Assembly: GCF_003716585.1 (NCBI RefSeq)
Contig: NZ_PTJO01000004.1
Coordinates: 124,001-188,000, forward strand
Reading direction: 5' to 3'
Origin: Corynebacterium alimapuense
GTDB lineage: Bacteria; Actinomycetota; Actinomycetes; Mycobacteriales; Mycobacteriaceae
Length of the DNA stretch: 64,000 nucleotides
This document shows, piece after piece, positions 60,868 through 64,000 of the stretch. Below the pieces are notes generated by a model that was given only the letters and a program-made list of their open reading frames with translations, was not told where the DNA came from and did no database searches. Both the position numbers and the translations under genes were made by a program. Within the stretch, counting starts at the first letter, position 1. The number at the start of each line of letters is the position of its first letter.

Positions 60868-63632
60868 GCGCCACGGCGTATGGCTGGACGCGCCAGGAGA
60901 TCACCGACGGCGCCCGGCACGGAGTCGTCTTCGAGGTGCTCGTGCGGCGACGCCCTCGGACCGCGGTGAGCGGGAGCCCCGCGTTACAACCGTCTGACCG
61001 CGCCGCCACGAAGTCGTTCAGTGACCTTCCGTCGGTGAGGGCGATGGGCACGGGCCGCGCCGGTATCATCGTCGGGTTCGACACAGAGTTCACGACCAGT
61101 GGTGGCGCTCGGGTCATCGACAGCTATCAGTTCGCGGTGCCGGACCCGGTCGATCCGTCGGTGATGGTCGAGGTCATCATCCTGCCTCCGCTGGGATCGA
61201 CCTCTCGCATCTCGCTGCACCGGGCGCTGTGGACCGTGGTTACTGCCGCTGAGTTGTGGCGCTCACCTCTGGTGCCTGACGAGGTAGGTCCCCGTGGTGT
61301 TTCTCGCGGCTCGTTCTGGTCCGAGGATTGGGAGGAGCGCCGCGAGGCGCTGGCGAAGCTGCGCGTGCCCATCGTGCTCGCCTGTCATTACGGTTCCGCC
61401 GACCTCACGACGTTCCGCACTGGTGGCCAGTCGCGTGAGCTGGACAGCCTCATCCGACTGACGTCGGCTGGTGGCGGGCTGGTCACGCTGTTGCCGTTTC
61501 ACTCGCAGCGGGGCAACGAGAACGGGCACTGGTGGCAGAGCTTGTCGGTGACCGTGCGTGACACGATGTCACAGGCCCCTGCTGGGAAGAAGTCGCTGGT
61601 GGTGCTCGGCGAGGCGTGCGGTGTCGCGAAGCTGGACGTGCCGGATGGGTGGATCTCGCACATGTCCGACTACCGGCGTGATCATTTGCAGGCATTCTTG
61701 GAGTACGGCGTCAACGACGCCGTGATCGTTGTCGAGTACCTCGCCCGCCTCTGGGGCGATGGCGTCGTTCCTCCGATCACTCTCAGCGGCGGCGCGGCTG
61801 CCGCCCTCGTAGATTCGGGCAGTACCTACCTCGGGGCGTCATCACCGGCAGAGTTTCGGCGGAAGTTCGCCGGGCTGGTGGATGAGGACGAGGGCGTCGA
61901 AGCCGTCGAGGAAGGCGACCGGCTGAGCTTCTACGCCAAGCGTGGCCGCAATCCTCTGGACGGTGCCGCTGCACAGCTGACTAAGGCATTCGCTCGCGCG
62001 TATCACGGCGGTCTCAACAGCTGCCCGATGCCCGGTTACTACCCGATCCCGACCGTGGACATCGACGCTCAGAATGCCTATCCCACCGCGATGGCGTTGG
62101 TGCGCGACCTCGACTGGGAGGCCGGTGCCATCGAGGATGTTGTTCACGAAAGGGCTCTCACCCTGGACGAGGTGCCGTCGGCGACGACACCGTTCGTAGG
62201 ATTCGTCTCCTTCGAGTTCCCGGACAATGTGCTGCATCCTTGCCTGCCCATCGTCGCTGACGGGACGCTCATCTACCCGCGGACCTCAGAGGGCGTCGCT
62301 GGGACCTGGGTGTGCGGTCCTGAGCTGTGGCTCGCTCTCGTGGTGGGCGCGAAAGTCTACTGCCAGATCGGTTACCTCGGACGTGTCCTCAAGCTCGATG
62401 GTGAGCCGAGCCTGTCGTTGCGTCATGGGGTGAAGCAGCTGATCGACGACCGCAACGCCGCTAAGGCGCTGTACGGCAAGGGGTCGCTGGAGGAGCAGAC
62501 GCTCAAGACCTGCGTGAACTCGGTGTACGGCAAAACTGCTCAGGATGTCGCTGAGCAGCGGTCCTGGGACGCTCGGGCACAGGAAATGGACAACAACAGC
62601 GGCTCGGCCGTGTCCAGCCCATATCACGCTGCCACCACGACCTCGTTGGTGCGTGCTCAGCTGCTGGCGACGATGAATCAACTCACCGATCACGGACGGA
62701 AGGTCTACTCGGTGACGACGGATGGCTTCATCACCGACGCCACCGTGGATGAGGTCGCCGCCCTGGACCTCTACGGGCTGAAGGAGGTGCTCGGCGATGC
62801 GCGCATTGCTCTGACCGGCGACCCGTCGATCTGGGAGGCCAAGCATGCGCAGCGCGACCTGGTGAACTTCATCACGCGCGGCAACGTCTCCCTCGACCTC
62901 CGTGGGGTGTGTGCTCACAACGGGCTCAAGGCACCAAAGGGCGTCCTCCCTGACAGCCTTGAAGACCGCGAGTTGCTCCTGGTTTCGGTCGTGACCCGTG
63001 AGGGTCGCGTTCCGAACGGGTACACCGGGTTCCCGTCGTTCCAGGAGCTGTCTCGTACCGAAGACCGCAAGGACTTTCTTCCCTCCCGTGTCGAGCGCTC
63101 CGTGAGCATGGACTATGACCTCAAGCGCAAGCCCGTCATGTCCTCCATGACCCCAGAGATGGTGCCTCTGTCGGATGGCTCATCCAAGGAGATGGCGACA
63201 TTCCCCACCGAACCGTGGGAACGCATCGAGGACTGCGTGCGCGCCCGGCAGATCGCTCGCGAGATGGCACGGACAGGATGCCTTCGCACCGTCGCCGAAT
63301 GGCGTGACTGGGACGTGCGATACACCCACGGCAAGGGTCGCCGGATCATTACTCCGCAACGCACGGTGCTGATGTCCATTGTCATGGCACACCGGCAGGG
63401 CGTGATCACGATCCCGACATTGGCCGACCGCTCTCTGAGCATTACCGAGCGCCTTGTGTGGCTTGCTGAGTGGGGGATGGGCACCGTTTCTCGCGGCGAC
63501 TGGGACAACGCTCGACGCCCCGAGCGCGCCGCTCAGATGCTCCCCACCGACGCGCTCGCCCCCTACCTCGACCGGATGGTGGCAATGGCCTCCGGTGACC
63601 ACCCCTCGGACGCCGACCGGCTGCCGTACTGA
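60864..63632 (+). CDS. Family B DNA polymerase with 3'-5' exonuclease, mobile-element type
   Basis: 922 residues. Exonuclease motifs: ExoI FDTEF (Asp73, Glu75), ExoII ACHYGSADLTTF (Asp180) and ExoIII YGVND (Tyr281, Asp285). Polymerase motif A is DAQNAYPTAM (Asp401), close to phi29 D-x-x-S-L-Y-P. Motif B is KTCVNSVYGK (548-557). Motif C is YSVTTDGF (615-622), with the usual first Asp of DTD replaced by Thr and Asp620 kept. The 147-residue A-to-B spacing is near that of protein-primed or primer-independent family B enzymes. It is not a host replicase; it probably copies the element. GC-rich. Coupled to the HTH gene upstream. Confidence 0.8.
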   Translation: MSATAYGWTRQEITDGARHGVVFEVLVRRRPRTAVSGSPALQPSDRAATKSFSDLPSVRAMGTGRAGIIVGFDTEFTTSGGARVIDSYQFAVPDPVDPSVMVEVIILPPLGSTSRISLHRALWTVVTAAELWRSPLVPDEVGPRGVSRGSFWSEDWEERREALAKLRVPIVLACHYGSADLTTFRTGGQSRELDSLIRLTSAGGGLVTLLPFHSQRGNENGHWWQSLSVTVRDTMSQAPAGKKSLVVLGEACGVAKLDVPDGWISHMSDYRRDHLQAFLEYGVNDAVIVVEYLARLWGDGVVPPITLSGGAAAALVDSGSTYLGASSPAEFRRKFAGLVDEDEGVEAVEEGDRLSFYAKRGRNPLDGAAAQLTKAFARAYHGGLNSCPMPGYYPIPTVDIDAQNAYPTAMALVRDLDWEAGAIEDVVHERALTLDEVPSATTPFVGFVSFEFPDNVLHPCLPIVADGTLIYPRTSEGVAGTWVCGPELWLALVVGAKVYCQIGYLGRVLKLDGEPSLSLRHGVKQLIDDRNAAKALYGKGSLEEQTLKTCVNSVYGKTAQDVAEQRSWDARAQEMDNNSGSAVSSPYHAATTTSLVRAQLLATMNQLTDHGRKVYSVTTDGFITDATVDEVAALDLYGLKEVLGDARIALTGDPSIWEAKHAQRDLVNFITRGNVSLDLRGVCAHNGLKAPKGVLPDSLEDRELLLVSVVTREGRVPNGYTGFPSFQELSRTEDRKDFLPSRVERSVSMDYDLKRKPVMSSMTPEMVPLSDGSSKEMATFPTEPWERIEDCVRARQIAREMARTGCLRTVAEWRDWDVRYTHGKGRRIITPQRTVLMSIVMAHRQGVITIPTLADRSLSITERLVWLAEWGMGTVSRGDWDNARRPERAAQMLPTDALAPYLDRMVAMASGDHPSDADRLPY

Positions 63633-63648
63633 CTGGAAGGAACTGACC

Positions 63649-64000
63649 ATGACGAACAACATCTCCACCAATCTCGATGAGCTGATCGAGCAGGAGCACC
63701 GCCGTGCCGCCGACCGCATCGCGAAGCTCAAGCGTGCTGCTGCTGCCGAGCAGCAGGGCGACCTCTACAACCGACTCGCCCGCGAAGCGGCTGATGCTCT
63801 CGCCGCGTATGGGCAGGGCGCGGCCCGCGACTTCTTCTTGGAAGGCGTGCTTGCACTGCCCGACGACGTCGCAGAAATGATTCGGATCTTCGTGCACGAC
63901 GAGGTTGTTCTCTCAGTCCCGCGCGACCACGCTGAGGACGTCAAACAGGCGGTCATCAGCGCCTTCGAGTCGGTGCAGCTGCCATGTGTAGAGAGTATAA
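63649..64000 (+). CDS. Coiled-coil protein with family A DNA polymerase-like C-terminus (3' end outside window)
   Basis: 117 residues visible, open at the window end. Residues 1-40 form a charged coiled coil (LDELIEQEHRRAADRIAKL). From about residue 50, AYGQGAARDFFLEGVLAL and RIFVHDEVVLSVPRDHAEDV match the end of PolA-type polymerases, including the HDE of motif C. No room exists for the rest of a family A polymerase, so this is a fragment fused to a coiled coil. ATG behind GGAAGGAA, 16 bp after the PolB stop, so the same operon. Confidence 0.6.
   Translation, partial: MTNNISTNLDELIEQEHRRAADRIAKLKRAAAAEQQGDLYNRLAREAADALAAYGQGAARDFFLEGVLALPDDVAEMIRIFVHDEVVLSVPRDHAEDVKQAVISAFESVQLPCVESI

Larger units (their letters stand above)
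55711..64000. mobile_element. Stacked mobile cassettes inserted in eccC (right end outside window)
   Basis: Foreign DNA starts at the eccC P-loop and runs to the window end. Three same-direction copies of a 20-bp-class repeat divide it. Cassette 1 (about 2.3 kb) carries an OLD-family gene, cassette 2 (about 1.7 kb) an ApeA/HEPN-like gene, and the third unit carries repeats plus a DNA polymerase operon. The first two genes look clearly more AT-rich than the host and the polymerase gene looks GC-rich, so the parts have different origins. No recombinase is visible; it is expected beyond 64000. Confidence 0.7.

Noticed and set aside
59991-61039. Diversity-generating retroelement (template/variable repeat pair)
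   Set aside because: Four of six differences are A to G and all are non-synonymous, but no reverse transcriptase or accessory gene is visible and the pair is in inverted orientation; kept only as an observation.

Overview
The window looks like a Corynebacterium chromosome. Indicators are a monomeric isocitrate dehydrogenase, metY-metX and metQNI with McbR-type operators, a GlxR-type box, sigD/rsdA next to a WhiB gene, guaB-guaB3-guaA, groES-groEL1 behind a CIRCE element, the imuA'-imuB plus dnaE2 SOS mutasome, and small WXG100 proteins of a type VII (ESX) secretion locus. I saw no rRNA, tRNA or CRISPR array.

Positions 1-50 kb are ordinary core genome. In order: the 3' part of icd; methionine synthesis (metY, metX); a fasciclin lipoprotein; folD and trmL; two bacterial PH-domain membrane proteins; dnaE2; the metQNI methionine importer; a SulP transporter with a divergent MerR regulator; imuA'-imuB; a PspC-type histidine kinase/response regulator pair facing a PspC membrane protein; guaA, guaB3, guaB; rsdA-sigD; whcB; groEL1-groES; the t6A tRNA-modification operon tsaB-rimI-tsaD; nadB with a divergent NrtR-like regulator; tsaE-alr; glmS and glmM separated by three overlapping unknown genes that look ESX-related; and rplM-rpsI. 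LexA-type boxes sit on dnaE2 and imuA', and both promoters are spaced as if their mRNAs were leaderless.

Positions 51.6-55.7 kb carry one arm of an ESX locus: esxA-like, esxB-like, an Rv3446c-family protein and the 3' part of eccC. eccC is broken twice. It carries an in-frame TGA, and it is cut at the codons of its first P-loop (GSGKS), where foreign DNA begins and continues to the window end.

Positions 55.7-64 kb are the accessory part. A repeat of about 20 bp (AACACGGGTTGTGGGTACAA and variants) occurs three times in the same orientation, at about 55.71, 58.03 and 59.74 kb. The spacing splits the insertion into single-gene cassettes: an OLD-family ATPase/TOPRIM nuclease, then a likely ApeA/HEPN-like protein, then a larger element. 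The larger element has a helix-turn-helix protein translationally coupled to a family B DNA polymerase with proofreading motifs, preceded by a dense set of inverted and direct repeats, and followed by a small protein ending in a family A polymerase-like segment. I read this as stacked mobile cassettes, probably anti-phage, placed in the eccC P-loop next to a polymerase-bearing element whose right end and recombinase lie outside the window.
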